Part shown: in pieces, positions 49,910 through 62,117 of the stretch
Layout of the letters: every line of letters starts with the position of its first letter
How positions within the stretch are numbered: position 1 is the first letter of the stretch
NCBI RefSeq assembly: GCF_004208515.1
Contig: NZ_SGIM01000004.1
Coordinates: 1-64,000, forward strand
Direction of reading: 5' to 3'
DNA length: 64,000 nucleotides
Source of the DNA: Acinetobacter halotolerans
GTDB lineage: Bacteria > Pseudomonadota > Gammaproteobacteria > Pseudomonadales > Moraxellaceae
The notes under the pieces: model-generated
The model's input: the letters and a program-made list of their open reading frames with translations, nothing else
Databases searched by the model: none
What the model was told of the DNA's origin: nothing
Program-made: the position numbers and the translations under genes

Positions 49910-50380
49910 TTATACATTAATCTTCTTCATTTCTTCTGGTATATACACAGGGGACATTTGTCTAGCATCGAGTTCCTCACCGCAGCAGTCACATGTAAGC
50001 GTGGGCTTGGTGACATTGCCACAGCTTTTATGTAGATAGCGAAGTTCTGGGAATTCTTTATTTTCATTTTGCCAAAGATTTCCCCAACCACTCATGGTGA
50101 CAAGGATTGGGTAAAGTGCCAGTCCTTTTTCTGTCAGTCTATATTCATACCGTTTTGGTGCTTCATGATAGAGCACTTTTTCAAAAATATTGTTATCTAC
50201 CAAACGATTAATCCGTTCAGTTAACAAATGACGAGTGATACCCAACTGCTTTTGAAAGTCATCAAAACGTCGAGTTTTCATAAAGGCATTACGAATAATA
50301 AGTAAGGTCCAACGATCCCCAAAGATAGACAACGTCCTTGCAATTGGGCAGTTCATTTCACCGAGTTCATGCCATTTCAT
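49910..50380 (-). CDS. HxlR-type winged-helix transcriptional regulator
   Basis: 156 residues from ATG 50380 (GGGG nine bases upstream); ATG 50392 would add four. The HxlR hallmark CPIARTLSIFGDRWTLLIIR (about 11-30), with its cysteine, is followed by RRFDDFQKQLGITRHLLTERI, the recognition helix region. The C-terminus has a likely metal site or thiol cluster CGNVTKPTLTCDCCGEEL (about 120-137). HxlR proteins respond to aldehydes, thiols or other small molecules. It is divergent from a hydrolase-thioesterase pair that it probably controls. Confidence 0.88.
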   Translation of the reverse strand: MKWHELGEMNCPIARTLSIFGDRWTLLIIRNAFMKTRRFDDFQKQLGITRHLLTERINRLVDNNIFEKVLYHEAPKRYEYRLTEKGLALYPILVTMSGWGNLWQNENKEFPELRYLHKSCGNVTKPTLTCDCCGEELDARQMSPVYIPEEMKKINV

Positions 50381-50547
50381 TGAATACCCCATCTATTTAT
50401 CTTTACAGGAACAAGACTGTCATTTTAGGACAACTTGAGCCATTAAGACATCAGCTTTATTGACAATATATCTTAGCATCGTTATTTTGATTATATAAGT
50501 TCTTTTTTGGAACTTGCTATTTTGAGATAAACTTTTTGAGGTGAGTC

Positions 50548-51414
50548 ATGTCTGTATCCGTGTTGAAAGAAAAAACAAAGCAAAAAACACCTGCATCATT
50601 TCCTGTACGCCGTATGGATTATGAGTTTGCAGATATGCCAAAGTATTGGTGTAATAATGAGCCTACTTTTACTCATTACTTCACAGGCTTATCCACGTTA
50701 TTTCCTGAGGGCGAATCCTACTTTGTACGATCAGTTCGTGCTTTGCGTGGACAGATAAAAGAGAATGAGCAATTAGACCGTGATATTGGTGCTTTTATCG
50801 GTCAAGAAGCTATGCATTCCAAAGAGCACCACGCATTTCACCTTAGTGCTCAACAATATGGTTTAGACCCTGAATCATTAGAAAAGATCACGGGCACTAT
50901 GCTCAAAGCGATTGAAAAAACGTTCCCAAAAAAATGGAATTTATTAGTTACAGTCGGGCTAGAACATTACACTGCAGTACTGGTGGTGGAAATGATGAAA
51001 AACGTCAATGAATTAATGACAGATGAAACCATTCGTAACCTTTGGTTATGGCATAGTGTTGAGGAGACAGAACATAAAGCTGTTGCTTACGATATGTATC
51101 AATATTTGTATGGTCAAGGACTGTCTGCGTATATTCCTAGAGTTGCGATTTTTACGTTTAGCATTGCTTTGATCACCCTGATGTCAAATGTTTATCAAGT
51201 AATGTTGATGTCTAGAGATAAACAAATGTTGAATCTGAAATCTTGGGTAAAATTTGCTGGGTTTACGGTACAAGCATATCGAAAGTTAGTACCGCAGTTT
51301 TTCTCTTATTATCGTTTTAACTTTCATCCAAATGATACGGATGAATCTGAAATCGTGGCGCAAACCAAAATAAAAATTGGTTTGTCTCCAGAACAATCGA
51401 CCTTTATTCATTAA
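50548..51414 (+). CDS. PF10118-type 'metal-dependent hydrolase', probable diiron membrane protein (paralog 3)
   Basis: 288 residues. Same family as the genes at 313 and 1611 but more distant; the N-terminus differs before ASFPVRRMD. All putative diiron ligands are retained: E56, E87xxH90, E139 and E173xxH176. A hydrophobic stretch at about 195-215 follows. GAGG before the ATG. It is followed after 38 bases by a thioesterase gene, so the pair is probably an operon under the divergent HxlR regulator. It lacks the palindromic array found before the other two paralogs. Confidence 0.8.
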   Translation: MSVSVLKEKTKQKTPASFPVRRMDYEFADMPKYWCNNEPTFTHYFTGLSTLFPEGESYFVRSVRALRGQIKENEQLDRDIGAFIGQEAMHSKEHHAFHLSAQQYGLDPESLEKITGTMLKAIEKTFPKKWNLLVTVGLEHYTAVLVVEMMKNVNELMTDETIRNLWLWHSVEETEHKAVAYDMYQYLYGQGLSAYIPRVAIFTFSIALITLMSNVYQVMLMSRDKQMLNLKSWVKFAGFTVQAYRKLVPQFFSYYRFNFHPNDTDESEIVAQTKIKIGLSPEQSTFIH

Positions 51415-51452
51415 AAAATATTTTTAGTTTTTTCATCAGATAGGTAACAGGT

Positions 51453-51890
51453 ATGAATCCATCAAATATGACTGGTTTAGAACTCATGCAAGCATTTCAG
51501 CAAGGCTTAGTACCAGCTCCAGGTATTGCGAAAACAATGGGGATGGAAGGTGTCGGAGAGGTTGAATATGGTCGTATCGTATTTATTGCGGTTGCAGATG
51601 AGCGTCATACCAATCCTCTAGGCGGCGTGCATGGCGGTTTCGCAGCGACAGTTTTGGACTCTGTAACAGGCTGTGCAACACATACTGTACTTGCGGCAGG
51701 TGAGGGATACGGAACAACCGATTTAGCCATTAAAATGTGTCGTCCTATGCCCTTTAATAAAAAGTTAATTGCTGAAGGTAAGGTCATCAATGTTGGAAAA
51801 AACTTAGTGATTTCTGAAGGTTATCTTCGTGATGAAGACGGGAAATTGTATGCCCATGCCACTGCCACCAATATGATTATTCGTGCTTAG
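51453..51890 (+). CDS. PaaI-type thioesterase
   Basis: 145 residues, one hot-dog domain. NPLGGVHGGFAATVLDSVTG (about 52-71) holds the HGG motif with the downstream Asp. It is likely to hydrolyse an acyl- or aryl-CoA. AGGTAACAGGT precedes the ATG. Its place behind the paralog-3 hydrolase suggests the pair handles a CoA thioester or its product; this is inference from context only. A strong terminator ends the unit. Confidence 0.87.
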   Translation: MNPSNMTGLELMQAFQQGLVPAPGIAKTMGMEGVGEVEYGRIVFIAVADERHTNPLGGVHGGFAATVLDSVTGCATHTVLAAGEGYGTTDLAIKMCRPMPFNKKLIAEGKVINVGKNLVISEGYLRDEDGKLYAHATATNMIIRA

Positions 51891-51921
51891 TTGTATTTCA
51901 TACCTCTCTCGTACGTATATT

Positions 51922-51960
51922 AAAAAGCCTTAAATAACTTTTGTTTAAGGCTTTTTTTTT
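51922..51960 (+). terminator. Intrinsic terminator
   Basis: 13-base perfect stem AAAAAGCCTTAAA/TTTAAGGCTTTTT with a nine-base loop and T9. Confidence 0.92.
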
Positions 51961-52061
51961 ATAAATTATTTAGCGCGTGAGTCCGTATAAAAAATATACT
52001 TTACTTGCACTGCTATCATCGTTTTGTGGAGCGTAAATATCTTATCTGATTTAGATAACAC

Positions 52062-52484
52062 CTAAATTTTATAAGTCGATAGCAAAATACTGGTTTCACT
52101 ATTATAAATCCCTGAAATATTTCGAATCCTTTCTAGGGCCTTATCAAAATTCTCTAAACTATCTGATTGTAATTCCACCAAAATATCCCATTTCCCATTG
52201 GTGGTATGCAGGCGCTCCACCGCAGATTCTAAGCGTAATTCTCGAATGACGGCCTGCGCTTTGGTTCCTTCAACCATAATGCTCATCCATGCTCGAATGA
52301 TATTCTTTTCTGCATTTGGGCGGAAACGCACCGTATATCCAGTAATAACACCAGTCGATTCCATGTATTCAATACGCTTCTGCACCGTTGCTCTGGATAC
52401 GCGTGTCTTGGCAGCCAAATCTGTAATCGACATCCGTGCATTGTCTTTCAGTAATCCTAAGAGAATATGATCAATATTGTTCAT
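52062..52484 (-). CDS. Lrp/AsnC family transcriptional regulator
   Basis: 140 residues. An N-terminal helix-turn-helix (about 1-50, SITDLAAKTRVSRATVQKRI) and a C-terminal RAM/ligand domain (about 60-140). Such regulators sense amino acids. It is divergent from gdhA and the ast genes, so it is the best candidate to control them and perhaps itself through the palindrome at 52531-52551. No good ribosome site is visible. Confidence 0.92.
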   Translation of the reverse strand: MNNIDHILLGLLKDNARMSITDLAAKTRVSRATVQKRIEYMESTGVITGYTVRFRPNAEKNIIRAWMSIMVEGTKAQAVIRELRLESAVERLHTTNGKWDILVELQSDSLENFDKALERIRNISGIYNSETSILLSTYKI

Positions 52485-52530
52485 TTTGCTATTTACTATG
52501 AGCAGATTGCTAAAAAATAATTCATTTTAG

Positions 52531-52551
52531 TCATAAAAACAAATTTTATGA
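52531..52551. promoter_or_regulatory. Candidate operator between Lrp-type gene and gdhA
   Basis: TCATAAAA/TTTTATGA, an eight-base perfect inverted repeat around ACAAA, in an AT-rich spacer with further ATTCATTTT and ATCATTTT words. This suits the AT-rich palindromes bound by Lrp/AsnC proteins; binding is not shown. Confidence 0.4.
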
Positions 52552-52710
52552 ATCATTTTGATTCTTAATAATAATGATTATACGAAGCCCCAAACATTTC
52601 ACTCAATTTTATGAAGCTGAATGTGGATCAGGGAGGATGGGGTGAAAAGGAGACCCTAAATAAAAAGGGAATCTGTAGATAACAGGGATAATTGATTAAT
52701 TAAGGAACAG

Positions 52711-53985
52711 ATGATGTCTTTATCATATACGGATCAAAATAGCGGTGCTTGGCAAACTTATCTCACTCAAATTGATCGAGTGACACCATATTTAGATGCA
52801 GACCTCAGTAATTTTGTGAATACGCTGAAACGCCCAAAACGTACTTTAATCGTGGATGTTCCGATTGTGATGGATGATGGAAGTATCCGTCATTTTGAAG
52901 GATACCGCGTACAGCACAACTTGTCGCGTGGTCCGGGTAAAGGTGGTATCCGCTATCATCATGATGTTGAATTGAATGAAGTCATGGCATTATCTGCTTG
53001 GATGACCATTAAAACTGCCGTACTCAATCTGCCATTTGGTGGCGCCAAAGGTGGTATCCGTGTCAATCCTAAAGAACTTTCACCACGTGAATTAGAGCGT
53101 TTAACCCGTCGTTTTACCAGCGAAATCAGCCCAATTATCGGTCCTCAAATTGATATTCCTGCACCAGATGTGGGTACAAATGCCGATATTATGGGTTGGA
53201 TGATGGATACCTACTCAAGTATCAAAGGTCATACTGTAACCGGCGTAGTAACAGGTAAACCTGTATATTTAGGTGGTTCGTTAGGACGTGTTCGTGCAAC
53301 AGGTCGTGGAGTATTTGTTACTGGCTTAGAAGTCGCCAAAAAAATCAATCTGGTTGTCGAAGGCAGTAAAGTTGCGGTTCAGGGTTTTGGTAATGTAGGT
53401 AACGAAGCCGCATATTTGTTTAGTCATGCAGGTGCAAAAGTGGTTTGTGTACAAGACCATACAGGCACCATTTTTAATGCTGAAGGTTTAAACGTAAAAG
53501 CATTGCAAAACCATGTTACAGAACAGGGTGGCGTGATGGGTTATGCCGATGCCACAGTGATTGCAGATGAAGCGTTCTGGGATGTCGATATGGATATTCT
53601 GATTCCTGCGGCATTAGAAGGTCAGATTACCGTGGAACGTGCACAAAAGTTAAAGGCCAAAATCGTACTTGAAGGTGCAAATGGTCCAACTTATCCAGAG
53701 GCAGATGATGTCTTTATTGATCGAAATATCGTTGTTGTCCCAGATGTAATTTGTAACGCTGGTGGTGTGACCGTCAGTTATTTTGAATGGGTTCAAGATA
53801 TGGCGAGTTACTTCTGGACAGAAGATGAGATCAATGAACGTCTCGACAAATTAATGATTCAAGCGACGGCAGATGTTTGGGAAATTGCCCAGCATAAAGC
53901 ATGTAGCCTGCGTACCGCGGCGTATATCTTGGCGTGCGAACGTATTTTAAAAGCGCGTAAAGAACGCGGTATTTTCCCTGGTTAA
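52711..53985 (+). CDS. gdhA: Glu/Leu/Phe/Val dehydrogenase (glutamate dehydrogenase)
   Basis: 424 residues. It oxidatively deaminates glutamate to 2-oxoglutarate and ammonia. The active-site Lys is in [13 protein letters not shown] (about 109-121), the nucleotide site GFGNVG at about 229-234, and PAALEGQIT and [15 protein letters not shown] complete the family. AAGGA lies before two adjacent ATGs (52711, 52714); either may be used. It precedes the ast genes, which produce glutamate, so the pathway ends in the TCA cycle. Confidence 0.93.
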   Translation: MMSLSYTDQNSGAWQTYLTQIDRVTPYLDADLSNFVNTLKRPKRTLIVDVPIVMDDGSIRHFEGYRVQHNLSRGPGKGGIRYHHDVELNEVMALSAWMTIKTAVLNLPFGGAKGGIRVNPKELSPRELERLTRRFTSEISPIIGPQIDIPAPDVGTNADIMGWMMDTYSSIKGHTVTGVVTGKPVYLGGSLGRVRATGRGVFVTGLEVAKKINLVVEGSKVAVQGFGNVGNEAAYLFSHAGAKVVCVQDHTGTIFNAEGLNVKALQNHVTEQGGVMGYADATVIADEAFWDVDMDILIPAALEGQITVERAQKLKAKIVLEGANGPTYPEADDVFIDRNIVVVPDVICNAGGVTVSYFEWVQDMASYFWTEDEINERLDKLMIQATADVWEIAQHKACSLRTAAYILACERILKARKERGIFPG

Positions 53986-53990
53986 GTTTT

Positions 53991-54059
53991 GGGTCTGTTG
54001 ACATTCATAGACCCTTGTACATCAGTTTAAAACTGGGCTGTTAAATATTTAAACAGCCC
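53991..54059. other. Two hairpins in the gdhA-astC gap
   Basis: GGGTCT/AGACCC (53991-53996 and 54009-54014) and GGGCTGTT/AACAGCCC (54035-54042 and 54052-54059). The second ends 29 bases before the astC ATG. Neither has a good U-tract, so they may reduce rather than stop readthrough, or mark an RNA processing site. Confidence 0.55.
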
Positions 54060-54088
54060 GACGATCAAACAGGAAGTGAGTAAATAAA

Positions 54089-55294
54089 ATGAGCAATGTC
54101 GCGATTACACGTAGCAATTTTAATGATTGGATGGTTCCCGTTTTTGCGCCAGCAAATTTCATTTTAGTGCGTGGTGAAGGCTCTCGTCTGTGGGATCAAA
54201 ATGAAAAAGAATATATTGATTTTGCAGGTGGAATTGCAGTCAATGCGCTAGGTCATGCCCATCCAGTTGCGGTCAATGCGCTGACAGAACAAGCGCAAAA
54301 GCTTTGGCATATTGGTAATGGTTATACCAATGAGCCTGTATTGGGTCTTGCAAAGCAATTGGTCGATAGTACTTTTGCTGACAAAGTATTTTTCTGTAAT
54401 TCTGGTGCAGAAGCCAATGAAGCTGCGTTAAAACTGGCGCGTAAAGTCGGTCTATTAAGCGGCAACCCGAAAAAGAATCATATCGTTGCATTCAAAAATG
54501 CCTTTCATGGTCGTACTTTGTTTACCGTGACTGCTGGCGGTCAACCGAAATACTCTCAAGATTTTGCGCCACTACCAGAAGGTATTGAACATACCGCGTT
54601 CAATGATTTAGAGGCTGCAAAAGCGGTGATCACTGAAGATACTTGCGCGGTGATTGTTGAACCGATCCAAGGTGAGGGTGGGGTTGTTCCTGCTGATCTT
54701 GAGTTCTTAAAAGGTTTACGTGCGCTGTGTGATGAAAAAGGCGCAGTGCTGATTTTTGATGAAGTACAAACAGGTGTCGGTCGTACAGGTTCGCTCTACG
54801 CCTATATGAATACAGGTGTTACACCAGATATTTTGACTACAGCAAAAGCACTCGGTGGTGGTTTCCCTATAGGTGCCATGATCACCACGGATAAATACGC
54901 CAACATGTTTGCGGTGGGTGATCACGGCACAACTTATGGTGGCAATCCATTGGCATCTGCGGTGGCCGCAGCGGTATTTGGATTTATCAATACACCTGAG
55001 GTTTTAGACGGGGTTAAACAGCGTCATCAGTATTTTGTCGATGCTTTAAATAAAATCAATGCTGAATTTAATCTATTTAAAGAAATTCGTGGGCAGGGCT
55101 TACTGATTGGTTGTGTACTCAAAGATGAATATGCTGGCAAAGCCAAAAATATCGTCACTTTAGCAGGTGAAGAAGGTCTTTTAGCCTTGGTTGCGGGTGC
55201 TGACGTGGTGCGTTTTACCCCTTCACTGATTATTCCAAAAGAAGATATTGATGAAGGTCTAAATCGTTTTGCTCGTGCTTTAGCACGCCTCTAA
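54089..55294 (+). CDS. astC: Succinylornithine/acetylornithine aminotransferase
   Basis: 401 residues, PLP class III aminotransferase. In the AST pathway it converts succinylornithine to the semialdehyde; the family also acts in arginine synthesis. The PLP Lys is in [15 protein letters not shown] (about 250-264). [15 protein letters not shown] and [10 protein letters not shown] are conserved. Position first in astCADBE supports the catabolic role. GGAAGTGAG precedes the ATG. Confidence 0.93.
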   Translation: MSNVAITRSNFNDWMVPVFAPANFILVRGEGSRLWDQNEKEYIDFAGGIAVNALGHAHPVAVNALTEQAQKLWHIGNGYTNEPVLGLAKQLVDSTFADKVFFCNSGAEANEAALKLARKVGLLSGNPKKNHIVAFKNAFHGRTLFTVTAGGQPKYSQDFAPLPEGIEHTAFNDLEAAKAVITEDTCAVIVEPIQGEGGVVPADLEFLKGLRALCDEKGAVLIFDEVQTGVGRTGSLYAYMNTGVTPDILTTAKALGGGFPIGAMITTDKYANMFAVGDHGTTYGGNPLASAVAAAVFGFINTPEVLDGVKQRHQYFVDALNKINAEFNLFKEIRGQGLLIGCVLKDEYAGKAKNIVTLAGEEGLLALVAGADVVRFTPSLIIPKEDIDEGLNRFARALARL

Positions 55295-55315
55295 ATCTTT
55301 AGTGAGCATCTAACC

Positions 55316-57828
<2,513 letters not shown>

Positions 57829-57861
57829 GTTAAATCGTGCCGTGACGATATGGAGAAAAAA

Positions 57862-59202
57862 ATGTCAGGTTATGAAATCAATTTTGATGGTTTAGTTGGG
57901 CCAACTCACCACTATGCAGGCTTATCCTTTGGTAATGTTGCATCGACCAAAAACCGTAATAATGCCTCAAACCCTAAATTAGCTGCCAAGCAAGGCTTAA
58001 TGAAAATGAAAGCCCTTGCAGATTTAGGGCTTAAGCAAGGTGTGTTTGCGCCACAAGAACGTCCACATGTACCCACTTTACGCCGTCTCGGTTTTACTGG
58101 TAGCGATATTGAGGTTATTACACAGGCGATGCGCACTGCACCTGCGTTATTGTCATCCTTGAGCTCTGCATCGTCGATGTGGACCGCAAATGCGTGTACG
58201 GTTTCTCCATCTGCGGATAGCGCTGATGGACGTGTACATTTTACCGCCGCTAATTTAAATAATAAGTTCCATCGATCAATTGAGCATCATACGACCACAC
58301 GTATCCTTCAAGCGATGTTCAATAATGATGTATATTTCACGCATCATGAAGCATTGCCAGAAGCAGCTTTGTTTGGCGATGAGGGTGCGGCCAATCATAA
58401 TCGTTTGGGTGGTGGGTATGACCAAAAGGGTGTGCAAGTTTTTGTGTATGGGCAGCAACAATTCGGCGGTGTGGTTGCACCACAAAAATTCCCTGCTCGT
58501 CAAACTCGTGAAGCCAGTGAAGCAATCGCGCGTTTACATCGTCTAGATGCAAAACGCACGGTATTCATTCAGCAAAATCCTGAGGTGATTGATAAAGGCG
58601 TGTTTCATAACGATGTCATTGCCGTAAGTAATCAACAGGTGCTATTTCATCATGAACAGGCTTTTTTAAATCAAGCCGAAGCATTGAATGCAATTCGTCA
58701 AAAAATGGCAGGGATTGAGCAAGAGTTCATTTCGATTGAAGTACCTGAAAATCGTGTCACGGTTGAGGATGCTGTCGCGACTTACTTGTTCAATAGTCAA
58801 ATTTTGACGCGTGCAGATGGTGGAATGAGTATCGTTGTGCCAGAGGAGTCGCGCCAGAACAAAGCAGTGTGGAGCTATTTGAATGACATGATTCAGATGG
58901 GTACGCCGATTGATGATCTTAAAGTTTTTGATTTGCGTGAAAGTATGCGCAATGGCGGTGGACCTGCGTGTTTAAGATTGCGTGTCGCGGTCAATGAAGC
59001 TGAGCTTGCTGCCGTGAATCCGAACTTATTTATGAATGATGCTTTGTTTAAAACTCTGAATCAGTGGGTTGATCAGCATTATCGTGATGAGTTGACTCAG
59101 GATGATTTAGCAGACCCAAGTTTATTGATCGAGAGCCGTACCGCGCTAGATGAATTGACCAAAATATTAGCATTAGGTTCGGTTTATCACTTTCAAAGAT
59201 AG
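57862..59202 (+). CDS. astB: N-succinylarginine dihydrolase
   Basis: 446 residues from ATG 57862 (TGGAGA seven bases upstream); an ATG four codons earlier is less likely, as E. coli AstB has 447. It hydrolyses succinylarginine to succinylornithine, CO2 and two ammonia. [18 protein letters not shown] is the family start. The catalytic Cys is in [11 protein letters not shown] near the C-terminus, and DEGAANHNR carries the Glu. It is fourth in the ast order. Confidence 0.96.
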   Translation: MSGYEINFDGLVGPTHHYAGLSFGNVASTKNRNNASNPKLAAKQGLMKMKALADLGLKQGVFAPQERPHVPTLRRLGFTGSDIEVITQAMRTAPALLSSLSSASSMWTANACTVSPSADSADGRVHFTAANLNNKFHRSIEHHTTTRILQAMFNNDVYFTHHEALPEAALFGDEGAANHNRLGGGYDQKGVQVFVYGQQQFGGVVAPQKFPARQTREASEAIARLHRLDAKRTVFIQQNPEVIDKGVFHNDVIAVSNQQVLFHHEQAFLNQAEALNAIRQKMAGIEQEFISIEVPENRVTVEDAVATYLFNSQILTRADGGMSIVVPEESRQNKAVWSYLNDMIQMGTPIDDLKVFDLRESMRNGGGPACLRLRVAVNEAELAAVNPNLFMNDALFKTLNQWVDQHYRDELTQDDLADPSLLIESRTALDELTKILALGSVYHFQR

Positions 59203-59246
59203 GATGTGGAAATCGTCTGTGGAATGACTTTTAAGGATAAAGGTAC

Positions 59247-60221
59247 ATGCTTGATTTATTGACACTGACCTTAGAACAACAAACACCTGAGCAAACTCAG
59301 GGTGAGACAGCAGACTTTACATGGCAGTGGCTTGCTGAAGGGCTTTTGCAATGCACACCAAAATCAAGCTATAGCAAGACTATGGTGTTGTCTGCTGGGA
59401 TTCATGGTAATGAAACTGCACCGATCGAGTTGCTCGCAAACATCATCAAAGACCTATTTACCCAACGCCTCACTTTAGGGGCTCGGGTGCTGTTTGTATT
59501 GGGCAATCCTGAAGCGATTCGCCAAGGTGTTCGTTATCTTGAAAATGATATGAATCGGATGTTTTGTGGGGCTTATCAGCATCTCACACCAGATCGAGAA
59601 ACGTATCGAGCAGCACAATTAGAGCAGATGACGGCGCAGTTTTTTGCTCAAAGTCACCCAGATGCTGCGCGTTATCACTATGATTTGCATACTGCAATTC
59701 GTAGTTCTTTATTGCCAGTTTTCGCTTTATTTCCCTATCAAGTTCAAGCTTACGATGATTTCTTGATTCAAAGTCTCAATGCTGCTGACCTTGATGCTTT
59801 GGTCTATCACAATGCAGCAGGTAAAACCTTTACTCACTTCACCGCTGAAACTTTTCAGGCAGCCAGTAGCACTTTGGAGTTAGGCAAGGCAAAACCCTTC
59901 GGTCAAAATGAGTTATCAGAATTTGCTGCTATTGATCAGGTATTACGTGCGGTGCTGTCAGGCCAGGCATTGCCTGTGCGGCAGAAGCCAAGCATCCGCC
60001 AATTTAAAGTGGTGGATTCGATTTTAAAGCAAAGTGAAGACTTCCAACTCAAGTTAAATGCAGATGCGCCGAATTTTTCTCGTTTTGAGAAAGGCGAATT
60101 GATTGCAACTCAACACGCTGGAAATACGGTGGTTGATGACCAACAGGTGTGGATTTTATTTCCAAATCCAAATGTGAAAATTGGATTGAGAGCAGGGCTA
60201 ATTTTAAAAGAAATTGAATAG
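59247..60221 (+). CDS. astE: Succinylglutamate desuccinylase
   Basis: 324 residues. Zinc carboxypeptidase-like amidohydrolase that releases glutamate and succinate, the last AST step. Zinc ligands are in GIHGNETAP (His and Glu, about 51-59) and YDLHTAIR (His, about 148). Substrate Arg and Glu residues follow the aspartoacylase pattern. AAAGG precedes the ATG. It is the last ast gene; the permease follows after 172 bases. Confidence 0.93.
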   Translation: MLDLLTLTLEQQTPEQTQGETADFTWQWLAEGLLQCTPKSSYSKTMVLSAGIHGNETAPIELLANIIKDLFTQRLTLGARVLFVLGNPEAIRQGVRYLENDMNRMFCGAYQHLTPDRETYRAAQLEQMTAQFFAQSHPDAARYHYDLHTAIRSSLLPVFALFPYQVQAYDDFLIQSLNAADLDALVYHNAAGKTFTHFTAETFQAASSTLELGKAKPFGQNELSEFAAIDQVLRAVLSGQALPVRQKPSIRQFKVVDSILKQSEDFQLKLNADAPNFSRFEKGELIATQHAGNTVVDDQQVWILFPNPNVKIGLRAGLILKEIE

Positions 60222-60393
60222 GGTTGAACGCTTAGACATCGCTTAGATGTTGTTAAGGAATGAGCATACATGGAGTTTAAAAATGCACGATCAGTAAGAA
60301 AAAAGCAGAAAGATAATATCCGTTGGATATAAGTGTAAGAAATTGAAACAGCAAGGACAGGTTGTCATAAGAATATCGTTGGAGTGATCGTGT

Positions 60394-61878
60394 ATGAGTA
60401 ACAATAATGAAAAGACATTTCTATCGGGAGATGTTTTGGGGGGGCAGTATGTGCCCCAGCAAGACACATCCAACCCATCAAATATTTCTTCATCAGAAAT
60501 AGTGGTCGGTCAGCCCTTAAAACGTGCCATGACCAAGCGTCATTTAGTCATGCTTTCATTGGGTGGTGCGATTGGTACAGGATTATTTTTGGGTTCGGGA
60601 GATGTTATTTCTCAGGCAGGTCCAGTAGGCGCTATTTTAGCTTACTTACTTGGTGGGATGATTGCATACATGGTGATGCTATGCCTAGGTGAGTTAGCGG
60701 TACATATGCCTGTTTCAGGTTCTTTTGGGGAATATGCAACAACCTATATTGGACCCGGTACTGGCTATATGGTGACGTGGTTATATTGGTTGACATGGAC
60801 CGCGACACTCGGCACAGAGTTTACGGCAGCTGCATTGTTGATGCAGGAATGGTTTCCTTCGGTGTCCATGTGGACATGGACGCTTTTATTTGCGGGTTTA
60901 GTCTTTACACTGAATATTAGTTCAACACGGCTTTTTGCTGAATCTGAGTTTTGGTTGTCGCTGGTCAAAGTGCTGGCGATTATCTGTTTTATCGGTTTGG
61001 GTTTAGTCACTATTTTTGGATTCATCCCTTATCAAGGACATGAATCTGCACCACTATTTAGCAAACTCACTGAGCACGGCTGGTTTCCACAAGGGATCTT
61101 TCCAATTTTTGCGACCATGCTGATTGTGAACTTCGCCTTTTCTGGCACCGAATTGATCGGGGTTGCAGCGGGTGAAGCAGAAAACCCATCTAAAACCGTA
61201 CCTAAAGCAATTAATGCCGCCATTTGGCGCTTACTTATTTTCTTTGTGGGTACCATCGTGGTGATTTGCGCATTACTTCCTTATGAAATGGCAGGGCTCA
61301 ATTCAAGTGGCATCAGCAATAGCCCATTCGTGACGGTGTTTAATTATATTGGGATTCCATACGCAGAAGATATTATTCGTTTTGTGATCATTACTGCATT
61401 ACTTTCAGCGGCCAACTCAGGGTTGTTTGCAGCTTCTCGAATGATGTGGTCACTTTCAATCAAAAAACAGTTGCCGAAAGTATTTTCTACCTTGACTGCT
61501 TCAGGAACTCCGATTGTTGCGATCGTGGTGACGATGTTTGGCGCAATTCCGGGACTATTATCAGAACATTTCGCGCCTGAAACGATTTTTAAGAATCTGT
61601 TGGGTGTCGCAGCATTTACCATGGTGGTGGTGTGGATTACGATTTGTATTAGCCAGTTTAATTTCCGTCGCCAATGGATCAAATCAGGTCATACAGTAAA
61701 AGATCTCAAGTTTGCAGCGCCTTTATTCCCATTGACACCAATTTTAGGCGGTGTATTTTGTACTATTACTTGTATCAGTATGGTGACTGATCCTTCGATG
61801 CAAGTGGGTTTTGTCTGCTGTATCTTATTTATTACTGCGTGTTATGCGAGCTACTATCTTTTTTATAAAAATAAATAA
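60394..61878 (+). CDS. Amino acid permease, APC superfamily (AAT type)
   Basis: 494 residues with 12 membrane segments. Proton-coupled amino acid importer. The hallmark LSLGGAIGTGLFLGSG (about 54-69) binds substrate, and PVSGSFGEYA plus TLGTEFTAA follow. Lying behind gdhA-astCADBE, it may import arginine, ornithine or another amine-rich amino acid; specificity is inference. GTTGGAGTGATC precedes the ATG. A seven-G run (60438-60444) lies near the start of the gene. Confidence 0.88.
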   Translation: MSNNNEKTFLSGDVLGGQYVPQQDTSNPSNISSSEIVVGQPLKRAMTKRHLVMLSLGGAIGTGLFLGSGDVISQAGPVGAILAYLLGGMIAYMVMLCLGELAVHMPVSGSFGEYATTYIGPGTGYMVTWLYWLTWTATLGTEFTAAALLMQEWFPSVSMWTWTLLFAGLVFTLNISSTRLFAESEFWLSLVKVLAIICFIGLGLVTIFGFIPYQGHESAPLFSKLTEHGWFPQGIFPIFATMLIVNFAFSGTELIGVAAGEAENPSKTVPKAINAAIWRLLIFFVGTIVVICALLPYEMAGLNSSGISNSPFVTVFNYIGIPYAEDIIRFVIITALLSAANSGLFAASRMMWSLSIKKQLPKVFSTLTASGTPIVAIVVTMFGAIPGLLSEHFAPETIFKNLLGVAAFTMVVVWITICISQFNFRRQWIKSGHTVKDLKFAAPLFPLTPILGGVFCTITCISMVTDPSMQVGFVCCILFITACYASYYLFYKNK

Positions 61879-61893
61879 TTCAAATTCATTCTA

Positions 61894-61930
61894 AGCCAAC
61901 CAAAGCAGCAGATGCGTGGTTGGCTTTTTT
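61894..61930 (+). terminator. Intrinsic terminator
   Basis: AGCCAACCA/TGGTTGGCT stem with a 14-base loop and T-run ends the permease gene. Confidence 0.88.
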
Positions 61931-62117
61931 CAGTCGGTTGCTATGCAATTTTGTTATTTATCTTCTGTTTATTTCGCTCGATCTTGATGTTTGTTATATG
62001 TTGATGGATTGAAAAGGAGATTGGCATCAGCAGACAAGTATTTGGCGTTTGGAGTTAAGCGCATAAATATAAATATAAATAAAGTAACAGATGAAAAGAA
62101 AAGTCCAGGACGGATCA

